A DNA stretch of 35,385 nucleotides from Cylindrodendrum hubeiense. Taxonomy: Eukaryota > Ascomycota > Sordariomycetes > Hypocreales > Nectriaceae. The stretch covers positions 1-35,385 of the forward strand of contig JAANBB010000415.1 in the NCBI GenBank assembly GCA_014621425.1, read 5' to 3'. Below, in pieces: positions 1-10,391 of this stretch; positions within the stretch are counted from its first letter, which is position 1, and the number at the start of each line of letters is the position of its first letter. Both the position numbers and the translations under genes were made by a program. The notes beneath the pieces are model-generated. The model searched no databases, was not told where the DNA came from, and worked only from the letters and a program-made list of their open reading frames with translations.

Positions 1-383
1 TAATGGCCTGGGGAAGGTCGATCGACTCTGCGTTGACGGCCCGATGAACGATACTATGGTCGAATGATGGCTGGCGGGGCCTGAACCATGGGGTAGGCCT
101 GCCAGGAGCAGAAAGGAGCAACAGCCACTGCCGCTCTTCTTGGCCGGGGGCGCCAGGGTTGCGAGGAGCCCTGGTCTTGGAGGGGCCGCTTCAGGAACCG
201 CTTCCCGAGCGCGCTGTTGTTCATTCGAGGACGGGCGGGTCTCTGCGGTTGTGTCCATGCGCGTCCGTACGTTTTATGCTTGAACACATCTGCACATGTA
301 TGAACGGCGTGACAATGGCTTACTGTGAGCCGACGCAGGTGGTGATGCGGCGTCGTTGCGTTGTGGAGGGGGTAAAGGTTTAA

Positions 384-410
384 GTTGTGTGTGTGTGAGT
401 GTGAGTGTGA
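384..410. repeat. GT/GTGAGT microsatellite
   Basis: A (GT)n run passes into GTGAGT-like units within the gene-poor left end. It also explains the His/Thr/Ser-rich peptides translated on the opposite strand. Confidence 0.85.
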
Positions 411-628
411 TTGATAACGGGGACTAGGGATGGAGAGAGGGATGGAGAGGCACGGCACTGTCGACTTCGGGAAGGCACCATTTCTGAAAAGAGGCAGCCT
501 GCCCTGTGAGGAGCATTTACCAAGGTCGCAAGCCTCGGCAACTTGGAGAGGGACGAAGCAGGAACCATCCTCAGCTGCTGCTTTCACAGCAGACGCCGCA
601 TGGTTCTTCAGCAAGGCATGCCTCTTCG

Positions 629-655
629 CCTCGCACACCTCGCATACCTCGCACA
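629..655. repeat. 9-bp tandem repeat, three copies
   Basis: Three consecutive 9-base units of cctcgcaca occur, the middle one with a single change (cctcgcata). Confidence 0.85.
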
Positions 656-772
656 CATGCGCGCCCCAAAACCCCAGATTTGACATCCCCGGACTCGCAC
701 GCGGTGTGGCGCCAGGCTTCTCCAGACTCCATCGGCCATGGTACCCACCGCAGGAAATAGGACGCATTCGCC

Positions 773-808
773 GTCCACTGCACCCACTGCGTCCACTGCG
801 TCCACTGC
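773..808. repeat. 9-bp tandem repeat, four copies
   Basis: Four consecutive units of gtccactgc occur. The second unit reads acccactgc and the other three are identical. Confidence 0.85.
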
Positions 809-1980
809 CGCCGCACCTTAAGTTTCAACTCAAGCTTACCGTCGTGCTCACTACGTGGTGCAAAATCTCGCGACCGCCCCCTCATATTAGCTAGTCTCGG
901 ACGCTGGGATTCCGCCAGTGACGGCCGTCCGGCTTCTGCAACTCGGCAAATGCTGGCCTCTTAATCCTTGATGGTCGCCGTCACTAGCATCTTGACCCCG
1001 ATTATGTTTGCATCAATCGAAATGAACAAGCCCTTCAACTCTGAGGCGGCATTGCCATCAAGCCTTCCGGTTAATATTGGATGCAAAGACGCACCCTCCG
1101 TCCCATGATCGGAATCGCAGAGGGCCACCACGTCACACCTCACGACTCGGCTCCTCGCCTCCCTAATATTCCCCGTCGTCGGCTCAGAATCCACATGTGA
1201 TCAAGCCAAAGGTTTGGGCCATCGGCCCATCACCAGTTTCCGACCGACTCTTTCTTCGCCCGCATCCAGGATCTTCGGTCCGTACCAGGCACACTATAAT
1301 GCACCCCAGCTTTCTGGCTGCCAATCACCAGCCTAAACCATTGCCCCTCTTTCGTCCTGTTCAACCTTCTCCGCATTCCCCACGCTTCCATGTCCATTTG
1401 ACCGACTTTCTTGGTCTTTTTATCCACAGCCTCGCATCGGAACTTCTGCCCGGCAGAAAGCTCTCTTACCACCCGTGAGCAGCTATACCGACACTGCCGA
1501 GAGCAAGCTCAAGAGTGCTTCGCCCCCTCGGGCCATCCCGCTGCAATCCCCTACTCAACCTGGCACACTCTATGCAGTTGAAGGACATTGTACCTTGCCT
1601 CCCTTGCCTCCGCCTAGCCCTACTGGCATTAACGCTACAGTAGTATACCCAATCCCGCCGGCTGGCGGCAATTAAAGGCGGTTTAGTGCTGCCCCCGACA
1701 TAGATCGTCATGATGGCATCTCGGGTTCCTTATAATACCACCTAGTCATTTAGCAAAGGCGAATCATGTTTCCGCCGCTTCGGCTCATTGCCAAAATGCC
1801 GCTTCTTAACGCCGGCACTCGGCCGCTTTTATTTATGCCTATATTTCATCCAAGAGGAGCTAGAGGTAATCCTGCCAGCCGCAAGAACCAATATGTCGAG
1901 AGAGCGCCAGGCCCCAGATCCAGATGCAGCAACTGGGCCGTCGCCACCTGAGCTGTCGACCCATCTCGTCATCCATGCGG

Positions 1981-2008
1981 CCTGCGACCTGCGACCTGCG
2001 ACCTGCCA
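1981..2008. repeat. 7-bp tandem repeat, four copies
   Basis: Three exact cctgcga units are followed by one changed unit (cctgcca), in non-coding DNA. Confidence 0.85.
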
Positions 2009-2735
2009 GGACGCGACGACGACCCACACGACACCTCGTGGCTGGACACGTCTGCGTGGTGAAGTCTTGCCGCTGACCTGCACCTTCGAGCCTTGTCTTA
2101 CATGAGCTGCTCGCTACAATAATTCTTCCGTTGTGACTTTGTGGCAGTGCCAGAAATCCCATCACTGATCCTTAGCCGCGGCCCATCCCTGCGCCATGAA
2201 ATTTCCAGTGTATGTCCAGCATCTTGGCCTCTTCGATGCATCACTCCCTGATAATGATATTGCGGTTGGTGCGCTGCCACGCTGTACTCCTTCAAGATAG
2301 TCTAGTTATAAAGAAAACTGGCCTTGGATCTCATCATCCACCCTCAGTGAACGTATGAGTCATTTCTATTGCAGTGACTTCAGCTCCCTTTTGACCCCAA
2401 GACACCTCGCCTTGCTAAGCGTCTTGGCCTCACCTCCTGCAGAAGACACTCCTGTCGGATGCGGCCTCCGTTCAGAGGAAATCCGCGCACTCAAAGTTGC
2501 GGCAGCAGTTGGGCTCATCCGGATGCTTCCTGCCATCCCACCACTTTAGGTATCGCGTTCTGGCGACCAGACACGACTTACCCTTTGGGCCCTTGAATTT
2601 GTAGTGGGACTTGCATGCCGCCATATCCCAAAGTGATAGACTTCCCGAGGAAACCCCCCTGTACAAGTATGTCATCTGTCTCCAGGCACGCCAACCCCTA
2701 TGACCGGCACCCCACCACTTGACTCGGCTCCTGGC

Positions 2736-4610
2736 CTATAAGCGAAGCACCTGGCATCGACTTTCAATGCCGTCGAAGATACAAGTGTTGTCAATTGGGA
2801 CGTATTGTTTAGTGATGACCTTGATCATCTCCTGGGCTACCATTCCACCAGTGACAGCAGAGATATTGTGCAGTTCACCACCACCAGCCCGTGACACCTC
2901 CTGAGCCGTTTTGAGGAATCGCTCGCTACTTGCGGCTTTTGGTGCTTGCTGACCGATGGATTCGATTATTCCATGGGGGGAGTCAGTCGTAACATGAGAC
3001 GTAGCTGTGAGGGCGAGGTAGATGGGGAGGAGAGACAGAGGCATTTCCGGGCCGGCAATGGCGGCGATCTCATCGTTTGCCAACTCCTGGTCTGCAATGA
3101 CGTGGAAGGTTAGTCGCCGTTGAGTTTCGGGATTTCGGGAGGCGCAAGTATCGACTCACCAACGACCTGATCCACCCGGACCGCATTTCCACCCTCGCTG
3201 TTGATGAGCTTGATGAAGCGGGCATTCTTGCAGAACAGCTCAACCTCGGATGAGTCAATTTCCTCACCACCCGGGATGCTGCGTACAGAATTCAGAACTT
3301 CTCTGACGTCTTGGCGGGCCTTTTCCTTGTAAATATTCTGAAGCTTGATATAGACACCTGACTGGGCCTTCATATCTGGTAAGCCGCCAGGGACCGGGAG
3401 ACACCCGTGCTCTTTGTAGAACTGCTTCACAGCCTCGGCGATAATCCAGAAGCTAGACTGTGCATCGGCCTAGCGGGAAGGTCAGTGTACCACAGTCAAA
3501 GGGGAATTTACGCGAGACACCCACAGGATCCTGGTGTTCGTATTCAAAGACCTGCTGGAGGGAGCCGGGAATGGAAGGGAGTGTGACGTGTTTCATGACA
3601 GCGGCAACAGCCTCCTCAAAGTTCTCTTCTCCTCCTTCAGGATTGTCTCGTCTCATTGCATCGGAAACCGTCTGACGGAAAGCAGTCTTGTCGGCATACT
3701 TTGTCGGATAACCCCCGCCATGGCTCTGTTGCCATTGATCAAGTTGGTGGAGTAGAATAACAACGAGGGGGAGATGTCCATGTTCGTGGTTGTCTAGACT
3801 ATCTATGTCTTTGGTCATGTCCTTTGCAAAGTCAACAAGCTCAGACCAAGGGGCGAGCAGCCTCAGGTCGGTGGTGACAGTCTCCTCGGGGTGGGTATCA
3901 ACGACTGGGAAGGTACCGGGTAGGGTGGTCTTAAAGTAGGAGTAGAAGCCGACAGAATGAACTGCCATGATGGGAGTGGTGTGCTGGCGGGCGTAGTCAT
4001 GAAGGAGTTGAACTTGGTCCTGGGGCAGAGGCAATGCGTAGAGAACTAGTGTGAATGGAGGGGACGTGGTGAGCAGCTGTTGGAGGTTGAAGGAGTCCTT
4101 GGTGCGAGTTAGCCATGGGGAGCTTGGAGGATCATATCATCGGCGGGGTATGCCGCGACATACGTTGGACTTGGGGTGCCAGTCACCCTGGACCTCAGGG
4201 TTGAGTTCAATGAGGAAGTTGGTACAGGCCTTGGCCCTCAACTCGCCCAGAGAGGACTCGTCGAGGAAGAAGTTGACACCGAGATCTTCATGACGGACGG
4301 TGGCTTGGTCGGCGATGGTGAACTTGCCGATACCTGATGATTCTGGGTTAGTATCTGTTTAGAGCGGCGTAGAGACCGGCGTAGAGGCCGGCGTAAAGAG
4401 GGGCGTAAAGAGGGGCGTACCTGGGAGAACGAGGTTCTTGAGCGTCTCAACACCAACAGTTCCGGAGCCAGAGTTGACGAGGAGAATGTTGGCAGATTCG
4501 AGGGCGGCCTGGCCGGAAGCAGCCCAGAGCCTCAGTTGGCGATCATATTTCCTCTCCTTCTCGGAGGGGCCCTGAAGGACCGGGGGGGTTTGGATCATGA
4601 CGTCGGCCAT
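2736..4610 (-). CDS. ULA1: NEDD8-activating enzyme E1 regulatory subunit (Ula1/APP-BP1/NAE1 family)
   Basis: This is the regulatory half of the heterodimeric E1 that, with Uba3, activates NEDD8/Rub1 for cullin modification. Five exons are read: 4610-4421, 4333-4164, 4097-3525, 3469-3160 and 3091-2736. The four introns (87, 66, 55 and 68 bases) have GT-AG ends and join in frame to give 532 aa, close to the roughly 530 aa usual for the family. The N-terminus carries the E1-type YDRQLRLWA (residues 22-30) and the Rossmann-like NSGSGTVG (46-53). The middle is the long helical region of APP-BP1, and the C-terminus has the conserved segment around [14 protein letters not shown]. The catalytic cysteine is expected on Uba3. 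The start at 4610 places the E1 motif at the usual distance. Intron 1 is a minisatellite, listed separately. Confidence 0.93.
4365..4419. repeat. 12-bp minisatellite filling the donor side of ULA1 intron 1
   Basis: About 4.6 tandem 12-base units occur: cggcgtagagac, cggcgtagaggc, cggcgtaaagag, gggcgtaaagag and a partial gggcgta. On the gene's strand the array starts at the 5' splice site itself and covers about two thirds of the 87-base intron. Confidence 0.85.
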
Positions 4611-4900
4611 GGTAGCGTCACGTATGTTGGGATTCCGGCGTGGCGGGGTGATTGAGCTCCGGTGAGTGACTTCCAGTAGGGCTGACGACCCGACGGAGAA
4701 TTATCAAAGAAGCGAAGGAAAGCACCAGATGCGCTAGATGCACTGTGAAAACAACGTGGGATGCCGTGGAGGCCGGGATTGGAGGATGGTGATGATGGCT
4801 TGCTTTCTGACGGAAACGGGTGTCGCAGTAGGCGAACGGCACAGCTTCCCACGAGCTGAGGGCTGAGAGCTGGCAGCTAAAGCGGAGCTGTGACGTTCAG

Positions 4901-4940
4901 GCAAGCACAGGCAAGCACAGGCAGGCTCAGGCACGTTAGG
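4901..4940. repeat. 10-bp degenerate tandem repeat, four copies
   Basis: Two exact gcaagcacag units are followed by gcaggctcag and gcacgttagg, about 290 bases upstream of the ULA1 start codon. Confidence 0.75.
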
Positions 4941-5944
4941 TACCTCTGTACTCTCTGTAACGGTCTCTGGTGCGAGCTAGGAAGCGAAGGAGGGAAGCGG
5001 GTAATTAGCGGGCGCGGTGTAGGCTAGGGCAAAATAGGGAAGGAGCACGGTGGATTAGTCAATCTGCATCCCGCTCTCTGCAGGCTGGAACGGCTGGGAC
5101 GGCTGGGACCGGCCAGGACAGTGGCCCGTGCGAGCGAATGCGAGCGAGACAACCTCAGTCGAGAAGGGAAAGGGCCAAGCAGGCGGAGGAGGTGAGAAAC
5201 AGGTGATTTGGTGGGGCGTTCGCTCAATCATCCGCCCTGCACATCCGCTCTGCGCATCCGCTCTGAATCCCTCCTTCAACCCGGCGTTTCGTCCCAACTT
5301 TGGTCTGCCGACATGTGCGCAGCCTTACGTCCGTCATCACCAAGATCCCATGCTCCGTGTCATATGCTGGTTGATTTCATGGAGAATGCACCTGTACTCG
5401 TAGACTGTCCCCACTCCCACTATCATGGAACAGTGGATCGGGTTTGGCATCAAACACACACCACCGCCCGAGGACTCCCATTCACTAACACCCTCATCCA
5501 ACACACAGCACAACCCACCATAGCGCAACCCACAAACCCACCCGGACCAGGATGCTAAGATTCCCCCCAGATGCGACCCACGCTGCAGGCGAATGCGAGC
5601 GCGCACTCCGCCAACTTCATTAGGTACTTCCGCGGCCTGCGCGCATCACTGCAGGAGTCGGACGTCAATCGCCCGCCGTGCTTCTGCTCGACATGACTTT
5701 ATCGAATCGCACGAGCCCCTGCGCGTTTAGCAAGAACCATGAAATTTCCGTCGGAGTTCCCCCTTCGCTTTCTCTTTCTCTTCCTTGCGCGCCTTTCTTT
5801 ATCCTGGATGACTCGCCAAATATGCATTGCGAGACGCAGTCACAGGCGGAACTTGCAAACAGAACTGGCCCGGTGCCTCGTCATTCACTGATTTCATTCT
5901 CGCCCTGCCCGTTTTCCCGTTTTTCCCGATCATGGGCATTTCAT

Positions 5945-5950
5945 TATAAA
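5945..5950 (+). promoter_or_regulatory. TATA-like element upstream of the MFS gene
   Basis: TATAAA lies about 100 bases upstream of the ATG at 6051, in the expected orientation. Position is the only support. Confidence 0.4.
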
Positions 5951-6050
5951 GTCTGACCCAGACCTTCATGGATTGTTATTTTCCAGACCACACAGTCCAA
6001 CACAAATAACATCAAGGATACGGATATCACATCTCTCCTGAACCGCAGTC

Positions 6051-7971
6051 ATGACATCGAAACAAGCTCAAGGCCCTCTCGACAATGACCTCGATGAAAA
6101 GGATGGCTCTCACCCTTCTAACCTTACTCCTCCCACAAGTAGCGAAGCCCACGAGTCGACAATACCCCCTACGCGCTTCTGGATGTTGAGTGTTGGGTAC
6201 TTTCTATTGCCTCCCATCACCCCGTCACTACTTACTAATTTATAATATCTAGCGTCTTGCTTGGATTGTTCCTCTCCATGATCGATACCTCCATCGTCGC
6301 AACTAGCCTCTACACCATCGGTCTCGAATTTGATGCTCTCGAAACAGTCAATTGGGTCGCCCTCGCCTACACATTGGCTTACCTCGGCTGTGCCGTCGTC
6401 TTTGCCCGCATCTCTGACATTGTTGGGAGACGCGATGCCTTCATCGCAGCATATGTGCTATTCTTTGCGTTCTCGCTTGCTTGTGGCTTTTCCCAGAGTC
6501 TAAACCAGCTCATCGCTTTCCGCGTCCTCCAAGGCGTTGGCGGATCTGGTGAGTGCTCCTCGTTTTGGTCCATTTGGGGGTTTGATGCTAACAATCCAGG
6601 TCTATACTCCCTTACCATGATAATGCTGCCGGAAATGAGCCCAAACAATCTGCGTCATCACATTGCCGCGCTTGTGGGCATGATTGTGGCCCTTGCTGGG
6701 GTTTTAGGCCCCGTACTTGGCGGCCTTCTCACCCACTATGCAAGCTGGAGATGGGTATTCTGGATCAAGTAAGGAATACATTGTCTCGTGTGTTGAATCT
6801 CACTGACATTTGGTAGCGGGCCTATCTGCGTTATATCTCTGGTCATCTTCTTTCTTACCTGGCCGAAGGCAGAACACCTCCCTTCACTGGAGCGCCGCGC
6901 CTGGAAAGAACTCGATTACGCCGGCTCCTTTCTCACAATATCTGCCGCCGTTTTGGTTGTATTTTCATTCCAGAATGCGGGTTCATCCTCAGACGATGAG
7001 TGGAATAAGGCGATCTTTCTTGCTCCCCTGCTGTGTGGAATATTCGCCTGGGCATTGCTTGCGGCCTGGCAGTACGTCATTCATCGTCGACTGGAAAACC
7101 GCCTCGCTCCTGCTTTCCCATTCAGCATCTTCAAGAACCGGGTTTACACGGCGGCTGTTCTGAACACCATGTTGCTGGGATACCCATATCTTCTCCTCAT
7201 CTACGCCATCCCGGTCCGGATTCAGGTGGTCGGTGGCAAGTCGTCGCTCGTGGCTGGAGTGATGCTACTACCGATGCTGGGATCCGCAGCCTTGGGAAGC
7301 GGTCTCAGTGGAAGAATCAATGCGGTCAAAAACTATGTGTTCGAGACGCTGTTGGTGGGCTCGTGTTTGATGACGCTAGGATGCGCTCTTTTAACAACAC
7401 TGTCGCACGAATTGGATAGCGGGAAGCAGCTTGGCTTCATCACATTTTGCGGCCTTGGATTTGGGCTCACTATTGCGGCCTCCACCATGATGTCAACAAT
7501 CGAGGTATCGATCCGCAACTATGGTACTGTGCAAGTCTATAACCCGGATTATTCAATATGCTAACTAAAGCTACAGCGCCCGCACAAGGGATCCTTTCTC
7601 AAGTCCGTCTCCTCGGTGGCAGCTTGGGCATTGCTACATCAACGGCCTTGCTCCACCAGAAAGTCGCTGAATACCTCACTGATATCCTGACTCCAGCGGA
7701 GCTGGGTACGATTGGCGGGCCAGACTCGCATCTCTCTGACTCGCAGTTGGAAATGGTCCACTACGCCTATGCCGAGTCGTTCCGGGCGGACATGAAGGTG
7801 GCGGCAGGAATTTCAGCGATTGGTATAATTTCGACACTGGGCACGTATCGTCGCCAACGATTCCTGATTCAGGAGCAGCGACAAACTTTGGTGGCCGAGG
7901 AGATTGCTAGGCGACGAGGACAATCCAGTGCCAACACCACGAACACCCAACCAGGGCCTGAAAAGGTCTAG
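6051..7971 (+). CDS. MFS drug:H+ antiporter, DHA2-like (14-TM type)
   Basis: This is a predicted plasma- or vacuolar-membrane exporter of small molecules by proton antiport. Five exons are read: 6051-6196, 6253-6548, 6600-6768, 6817-7523 and 7577-7971. Introns are 48-56 bases with GT-AG ends, and the joined product is 570 aa. After a hydrophilic 45-residue N-terminus come the TM1 signature MIDTSIVATS, the loop 2-3 motif A as ARISDIVGRRDAF (about residues 100-112), and the antiporter motif C GVLGPVLGGLL followed by SWRWVFWINGP (about 180-205). Hydrophobic segments continue to about residue 540, and the tail is charged. Length and motifs fit the 14-TM DHA2 group, which includes toxin and multidrug exporters. 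The substrate cannot be told from sequence. No PKS, NRPS, P450 or regulator lies nearby in this window, so it appears as an orphan transporter. Confidence 0.92.
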
Positions 7972-8409
7972 TGCGACTAAGAGACCGAGATACGAAGAGA
8001 CTATGAGTTGAAGTAGACTGAGAGAATGAACTGGGAGGGTCAATGAATGGATGGGATGAAAGAAGATGCAGGTATGAGAAAGTCCTGAGTAATGTCCGAG
8101 AACCTCAATGAGCAGCAACGCCAAGTGGCGTCCCAGGTAGCTATGGCCTACCTTGATGAACAATGGTTTCATTGGTTATATAAATAGAGCTGGATAGATT
8201 GGGCTGGTTAGAGTTCGACATGTTTGTGGTCAGGGTGGCAATTGAGAACCTGTTGGAGACAGCACGCCAGGGTTAATTCTAGAATTTAAAAGCGATAGAC
8301 TGCCGATGAAATTGTTCAAGTTAGACACAACAATTCTACACATACCACACACTTTTTTTTTATACCTTAACAACTATATTTCTTCACATTGGCAGTGTAT
8401 ACCGAAACC
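7972..8409. other. Intergenic: MFS 3' UTR and secreted-protein promoter
   Basis: This stretch holds the 3' end of the MFS gene and the upstream region of the secreted protein. A strong TATA-like element and a T8 run at 8353-8360 are the only landmarks. Confidence 0.55.
8178..8187 (+). promoter_or_regulatory. TATA box (tatataaata) upstream of the secreted protein
   Basis: This is a near-consensus TATAWAWR element about 220 bases upstream of the ATG at 8410. If used, it implies a 5' UTR of roughly 190 bases. Confidence 0.5.
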
Positions 8410-9909
8410 ATGTTGATATATAAGGTCTTCGTAGGCCTCCTCGTGACTGCCTCTACGGCCCTGGGGGTGCCGACACCTGGCAAGGCAGATAAAGAGGTAT
8501 CGAGTCCAAATGTGACGGACAAGGATTCGAGCCCAGCCACTTCTGATATTGTGGCAATGATGGGACAAGTTGAGAGTGAAGATACAGGAAACGACAAGAT
8601 GCAAAAGGCACAGCTGAAGACCGAGACCAAGTCCAAGGAAAACAAGGAGACGGCAGGCGACAAGCCAAGCGGCAGGAGAGAGGAGACAGAGGAGCCAAAC
8701 GGCAAGCCAAGCGACAAGTCAAGCGACAATCCAAGCAACAATCCAAATGACCAGACCAGCATCCAAACAAGCGACCAGACGGATAACAAGCCAGTGTATA
8801 TCACAGCTGACATGTTGAAGGAAATAGCAAAAGAAAATATCAAGCGGCGGGACAGGAACACAGGGGAGCCAAACTACAAGCCAAGCAGCAATCCAAATGA
8901 CCCGGCCAGCACCCAAATGAGCGACCAGACGGATAACAAGCCAAGCAGCAATCCAAACGACCAGGCCAGCATCCAGATGAGCGACCAGACGGACAAGCCA
9001 GTGTATGTCACAGCCGACAAGTTGGAGGAAATAGCAAAGCACATGTCAAAGGACAAGACAGACAGCAAGCCAGACTACGTGACAGACGAGTATTTAAGGG
9101 CCAAGGTAAAGCAGGCATCAGAGGACAAGGCAGGCGGCAAGGCAAAGTGCAGGGCAAAATACGACGCAGCCGCCGCTGAAAAGTCGGACAAGTTGGTTCA
9201 GCACATGTCGACAGACATGATGATGGACTTGGTAAGGCAAGATAGAGAGGCTGCTTCACGGGGCAGGGCAGCAGGCGGCAGAGGGGGGAACATGGCGCAG
9301 GACGGCATCGCCAAGGCCAACGCTGACGCCATGCAGGACGCCGAGGCAACCCGCAACCTCACGGAGCTCCTCTTCAACCGGCCGCTCACGTACACCGAGT
9401 ACTACGCGCGCAACTGGATGTGGCTCCGGTGCCGCACCGTCGTCAGCAACCAGTTCGACGTGGGCGGCGGGTGGGTGCGCGACTACGGGCGCGAGATGCT
9501 GGCCGAGGCGCGCAGGGTGCGGTGCGGGCTGATCAACTGGCAGTTCGAGTACGCCAACGGCCAGCGCTGGGGCGACGCCTACATGTCCTTCGACTGGTGG
9601 ACCGGCGAGTGCGACCAGATCCAGGCGGTGCGCGCCGCCATCCGCGCCGCGCGCAGGGCCGCCATGGAGGCCCGCCGCGAGCTGTACATCTACAACTGCC
9701 GCGGCTTCGACGACTACCCGTGGTCCTTTGTCGAGATGCGCAGGGGCCGGCCCGAGACGGTGGACCACAACGCCGGCCTGGGCCTGGATCCGGCCGCCAC
9801 GGCGCAGGAGAAGTGGTTCAACGGCCAGCTGGTCCCGGGCTACGCCCCGATCGCCCCGAACACGGGGCCGAAGCCGGAGCCGACCGAGGACATTTTTGGA
9901 GGATGCTAG
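8410..9909 (+). CDS. Predicted secreted protein: repeat-rich N-terminal half plus Cys/Trp-rich C-terminal domain
   Basis: I do not recognise the family. The frame opens at a TTG at 8389; the first ATG, at 8410, gives 499 aa with no intron. Residues 1-20 (MLIYKVFVGLLVTASTALG) look like a signal peptide, probably cut before VPTPG. Residues 25-310 are hydrophilic, Lys/Asp/Ser/Asn-rich and carry direct repeats: a 20-residue unit at about 108-127, 158-177 and 178-197, and a PVY(I/V)TADxLxEIAK unit twice. KR/RR pairs near residue 145 could be Kex2 sites. Residues 315-499 form a different, probably folded part rich in Trp, Arg and Ala, with four spaced cysteines (in WLRCR, VRCGL, GECDQ and YNCRG) and a C-terminal GGC. 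Base composition changes sharply between the halves. An effector or cell-wall role is possible, but no function can be assigned. Confidence 0.75.
   Translation: MLIYKVFVGLLVTASTALGVPTPGKADKEVSSPNVTDKDSSPATSDIVAMMGQVESEDTGNDKMQKAQLKTETKSKENKETAGDKPSGRREETEEPNGKPSDKSSDNPSNNPNDQTSIQTSDQTDNKPVYITADMLKEIAKENIKRRDRNTGEPNYKPSSNPNDPASTQMSDQTDNKPSSNPNDQASIQMSDQTDKPVYVTADKLEEIAKHMSKDKTDSKPDYVTDEYLRAKVKQASEDKAGGKAKCRAKYDAAAAEKSDKLVQHMSTDMMMDLVRQDREAASRGRAAGGRGGNMAQDGIAKANADAMQDAEATRNLTELLFNRPLTYTEYYARNWMWLRCRTVVSNQFDVGGGWVRDYGREMLAEARRVRCGLINWQFEYANGQRWGDAYMSFDWWTGECDQIQAVRAAIRAARRAAMEARRELYIYNCRGFDDYPWSFVEMRRGRPETVDHNAGLGLDPAATAQEKWFNGQLVPGYAPIAPNTGPKPEPTEDIFGGC
8731..9000 (+). repeat. 60-bp direct repeats within the secreted-protein gene
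   Basis: Three 60-base units lie at 8731-8790, 8881-8940 and 8941-9000; the last two are adjacent and nearly identical. Each encodes a peptide close to PSSNPNDQASIQMSDQTDNK. Units 1 and 3 are each followed by a second shared segment encoding PVY(I/V)TADxLxEIAK, at about 8791-8832 and 8998-9039. Confidence 0.9.
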
Positions 9910-9951
9910 ATGAAGATTTGGACCTGGGGACTTGGGGAGGATGAGCTATCG

Positions 9952-9957
9952 AAATAA
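9952..9957 (+). terminator. AATAAA poly(A)-type signal
   Basis: AATAAA lies about 43 bases after the stop codon of the secreted-protein gene and is followed by T-rich DNA. Confidence 0.5.
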
Positions 9958-10370
9958 ACCCCAACAAGGGCTTCAATTGACATCGCCTTTTTGTCTTGTC
10001 TTGTTTTTGTGCCTACATACTCTCCCTGACTAATTAACTAGTTACCTTACCTACCCAATGTTCAATTCAACCCCACCTCCTACTCTTGCACGCCACTCGA
10101 ACCGCGGATAAGGCAAGATGGCCGCGCTGTGATAGGGCAATCCGCCGCCCATGCGGAGGCGCAAAACGGGGATTTCAAAGTGCGGACGCTGCATCTGGCT
10201 GCCGTGCTCCACCCTCTGGCTGACCTTTTGGTGATAGTCACAGCCATCCCCGCGTCTGTCGCGACATAATCTACCGTCTTGGACCGAGCAGTCATAGGCG
10301 GCCGTTGCGATCCATTTGTCAACCATTGTCTTTCTGTCCAGCTCCCATCTCCCACATCGGATCCATCCTC

Positions 10371-10391
10371 GTCACTCGTCACTCGTCACTA
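10371..10391. repeat. 7-bp tandem repeat, three copies
   Basis: Units gtcactc, gtcactc and gtcacta lie in the presumed 5' UTR of the dehydrogenase gene, 28-48 bases before its first ATG. Confidence 0.8.

Larger units (their letters stand above)
1..2735. other. Gene-poor region with short tandem repeats
   Basis: No convincing gene is visible in this 2.7-kb stretch. Open frames here are short, often begin at non-ATG codons, and translate microsatellites into biased peptides. The region holds several short tandem repeats, listed separately, and pyrimidine-rich stretches typical of fungal intergenic DNA. Its right end should contain the 3' UTR of the Ula1 gene that stops at 2736. The left end could be the upstream region of a gene outside the window. 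Confidence 0.6.
4611..6050. other. Divergent intergenic region between ULA1 and the MFS gene
   Basis: The 1.44-kb spacer should hold both promoters. It contains short repeats, including a degenerate 10-base tandem at 4901-4940 and a repeated cggctgggac near 5088-5112. A TATAAA lies at 5945-5950, about 100 bases before the MFS start codon. I see no supported gene in it. Confidence 0.6.

Noticed and set aside
54..767. A 237-aa minus-strand open frame with an ATG start
   Set aside because: It translates the microsatellites into HSHSHTH- and CEVCEVCE-type peptides, resembles no family I recognise, and overlaps other equally long frames.
2472..2675. A 67-aa minus-strand frame with ATG and an internal GTAAGT, a possible first exon
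   Set aside because: It begins only 60 bases past the ULA1 stop on the same strand and no matching downstream exon was found; it is more likely 3' UTR.
8719..9042. The direct repeats in the secreted-protein gene as a CRISPR-like array
   Set aside because: The repeats are in frame, two are directly adjacent without spacer, and they encode a continuous hydrophilic protein.
9256..9768. A 170-aa antisense frame opposite the secreted protein's C-terminal domain
   Set aside because: Very GC-rich DNA leaves antisense frames open; the sense frame has a signal peptide and regular Cys/Trp placement.
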